The notes beneath the pieces were generated by a model that was not told the origin of the DNA, made no database searches, and worked only from the letters and a program-made list of their open reading frames with translations. 54,895 nt of DNA from Ettlia oleoabundans (lineage: Eukaryota > Chlorophyta > Chlorophyceae > Chlamydomonadales). The stretch spans positions 1 to 54,895 of the forward strand of contig JAAMXP010000948.1 of assembly GCA_019693395.1 (NCBI GenBank), given 5' to 3'. Made by a program: the position numbers and the translations under genes. The first letter of the stretch is position 1; each line of letters opens with the position of its first letter. Of this stretch, positions 52,726 through 54,895 are shown in pieces.

Positions 52726-54895
52726 ATGGCTGCATGGCCATTGTTGTGTATCCTGACAGGCTTCTTTGCAGCAGGGAGTGCTGTCAAGCATAGGGTACTG
52801 AACCCCCTTGACGTCTATTTTTGGCGAGATGTCGATGGCCGAGCCGACTTGGTTCTAGCACCAAGTATTGCCCTGGGGGAGCCCACCGCACAATACCTCA
52901 GCAGTTTCACCGCTGGCAGTGCAGAGGAGTGCGCTATTACGTGCCTGGACGATCCTAACTGTTTCGTCTTCGAGCACTGTGACGCTAAAGTGAGCTCAAG
53001 AGTCTCGAGATGCCTCGCGGCAGCAAACCTCAGCAGCTGCACCACAGCTGCTCACGGCAGCAGTTGGGGTTACTTGCATTTACCTCAATTTTGCACGTAA
53101 TGCAGGATGGCTGCAAACAAGCTGAACCACATCTTGAGGCTGGCATGTGCCTTCTGATGGGATCCATCTGTAACGTGCAACTGGAGGTACAAGCCGCAGG
53201 GCCCTGGATTAAGCGTCTGGCAGGTGTGGTCTTGTGCCGCATCTGTGGCTTATTGGCCTGAGTTTCAGGCACTAACAGCCAGGAACGGCTGGGCAATTGC
53301 ACAAAGGCATGGCCAGTTGCTGTTATTGACATGTCGGCACAGCTTCAAGCATTCTTTCCTTCAAGCCGGGTTCTCACATTACCTGCTGTGCCGGCCTGTG
53401 CGCTGCAGGCTTCCCAATATATTATGAAGTTCCTCCTCAGCCAGGTTATGAGGTGCAGTTGGCACAAGGGTTTGATGGGGGCAACTTTAGCTGCCCTAGT
53501 ACGCTGGTCCCAGGCTGGTGCGCATTTTCGACCATTGAGGAGGCCACAGCTGCCTGCTCCGCAATGGATGTATGCGCATCAATAGTCCACTATCAGAATG
53601 GTGCGATGGGAGCAGGTGCACGTTGTGCAGCCTGACGGGAACTTGATGTCAGATGGCATATGTGGCTGGGCTGTCTGCATTGCTGCTGCGCTGCTGTGTG
53701 CCCCCCTTCTTTATGCACACTATGGCCTGGCTGCAGGCACCGATGCATGCTCTGAGCCTTTGTCAGTACTGCGGTCTGTGCAGCCCAGTGAAAGCGCAGG
53801 CTTTGCAAGCCCAACTGTGCACACGCTGATTAAGCAGTCGCCCGGCAGGAACAGCAGCAATAGCGCCGCAGGGAACGCCATCAATAGCGGCAGCAGCGGC
53901 CTGTCCTCAGGTGCCATCGCAGGCATTTCCCTGGGGGCCGTGTCCGCAGGAGCAGCTTTGTTGGGCAGCATCGCTTTGCTACTGCAAGGTCGCCAGCGCC
54001 GGCACCGGCGCAACCAGGTTAATGGTGAGGGTGAGCTGGAGCACACCTCAAGTGTTATGGAAAAGGGTGACCATGCAGCCTTCGCCATCGCCACCCGTCC
54101 AGACCAGCACCCACCTGGGCGCCCTGTGCCAGACTTCGGCGCCTTGATTGGGTCTCGCGGCCGGGTCGACATGGAAGGCGTCCTCAGCGTACACAACCAC
54201 AGCAGCAGACGTCCAAATGCTGCAATCATGCCCAGCAGGGTGGAGGTGGAACGCAGTGCGGTGGCGGCGAGCCCCTTCACATTTGATGCCGATGTCCCCT
54301 TTGCCAGCGGTCTAGCCACGCCCCTCAAGCCACCCTCAAGTTTGCGCCGCACATCATCCGACGCATTACCTGCCTCACCTTCCCAGATGCACGAGGCGCC
54401 CAGCCCGGGAAGGACTGCCGCAGACGGCTCGGTGCCCAGCAACCTCCTGCATGGCGCCTTGGTGCCACCCTGCCCTTCACCCCAACATGCTGCGCCCGCG
54501 CTGCCTGAGCTGGAGGCTCATGTGGCGCAACAGGATGCCGCCAGCTCACAGGCACCCTCCTCTGACTCCTCCGCGGTGGTCTCCCAGAAATTTATGTCCG
54601 CGGACAGCCTGCCGCCAGCCTTGCGGAGCTGCCTGGTGGACATGACAGCAATTGAGTACCTACGCTGGCCCAACGGCAACCTGCAGGAAATTGGCTCGGG
54701 TGCCAGGTGTGACGTCACTGGGCGGCTGCAATGCAAGTTGAGCTTGGAGGCAAGCTGGAGTACCCTGACTGCACATGCTCATGTGGCGCTATGTTATTAT
54801 CAACACCTGCTCATGCAGACATACCACATCCGCATCCAACCAGCCTCACAATCGGTTTTTGTCTCACACTTGTCTCATTCCTTCGACTGCTCCCC
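52726..54895 (+). CDS. Receptor-like membrane protein, possible receptor kinase (3' part outside window)
   Basis: Exons: 52726-53068, 53409-53600, 53737 to about 54708, continuing past the window. Residues 1-20 (MAAWPLLCILTGFFAAGSAV) form a signal peptide. The ectodomain has two Cys-rich modules of similar layout: EECAITCLDDPNCFVFEHC and the later CPSTLVPGWCAFST...ACSAMDVCASIVHY. Both recall PAN/apple-like folds. A Ser/Asn/Gly-rich stalk precedes one membrane helix (SSGAIAGISLGAVSAGAALL, then GSIALLL) and a stop-transfer QGRQRRHRRN. A long low-complexity cytosolic linker ends EYLRWPNGNLQEIGSGAR, which looks like the start of a kinase Gly-rich loop. A donor (CAG|GTGTGA) follows at 54708. The kinase identity is inferred from that last motif and the overall layout. 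The + frame stays open to the window end, so intron position there is a choice. Confidence 0.6.

Noticed and set aside
53720..54442. 240-codon open frame on the - strand inside the receptor-like gene
   Set aside because: Antisense shadow of the + frame, which carries the membrane helix and linker.

Overview
The window reads as nuclear DNA of a green alga (Chlorophyta), probably a trebouxiophyte-like species. The genes are cut by many short introns (I placed about 110, nearly all ending in TGCAG or a close variant). Several proteins are plant-lineage or plastid specific: SQD2, TIC100, MET1/TEF30, plant-type TOM6 and a B-type CDK. TGTAA motifs, the usual chlorophyte poly(A) signal, lie downstream of many stop codons. 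No tRNA, rRNA, CRISPR array, insertion sequence or bacterial operon was seen. The lineage below Chlorophyta is a guess.

Layout, left to right: an unrecognised 3'-terminal gene fragment (+, ~410-924); a plastid-type DnaJ protein (+, ~2044-3231); MET1/TEF30, a photosystem II assembly and repair factor (-, 3598-5372); TIC100, a chloroplast protein-import subunit (+, 5910-8309); ARL8 GTPase (-, 8463-9974); SQD2 sulfolipid synthase (+, 10268-13087); CTNNBL1 splicing factor (-, 13383-17348); TOM6 (+, 17877-18014); glucosamine-fructose-6-phosphate aminotransferase (+, 18051-22872); a kinase-like protein with a degenerate catalytic loop (+, ~23803-26673 or longer); B-type cyclin-dependent kinase (+, 29302-31843); auxilin-like J-domain protein (-, 32121-~36162); plastid-type glutaredoxin (+, 36285-37217); RAD9 (+, 37795-40254); UBE2C-type E2 (-, 40668-41729); MMAA/MeaB GTPase (+, 42590-44193); SMC2 condensin ATPase (-, 44382-51163); and the 5' part of a membrane receptor-like protein (+, 52726-54895 and beyond).

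Two themes stand out. Four conserved cell-cycle or chromosome genes (CDKB, RAD9, UBE2C, SMC2) share about 22 kb in the right half, while the left half is rich in plastid functions. The gene structures are unusual: a start codon apparently split by an intron (GFAT), a first coding exon that is just ATG (CDKB), an 8-nt microexon (ARL8), six GC-AG introns supported by reading frame and homology, and convergent genes whose poly(A) signals cross. TOM6 ends 36 nt before the likely first base of the GFAT coding sequence, which makes a two-gene transcript plausible.

Exon borders were read by eye from splice signals, unbroken phase and family conservation. For SMC2 (1195 aa), GFAT (703 aa), CTNNBL1 (721 aa), SQD2 (496 aa), RAD9 (478 aa), CDKB (320 aa), MMAA (351 aa), UBE2C (174 aa) and ARL8 (181 aa) the chosen exons add up to a complete reading frame. 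N-termini of MET1, DnaJ and the auxilin-like protein are unresolved.
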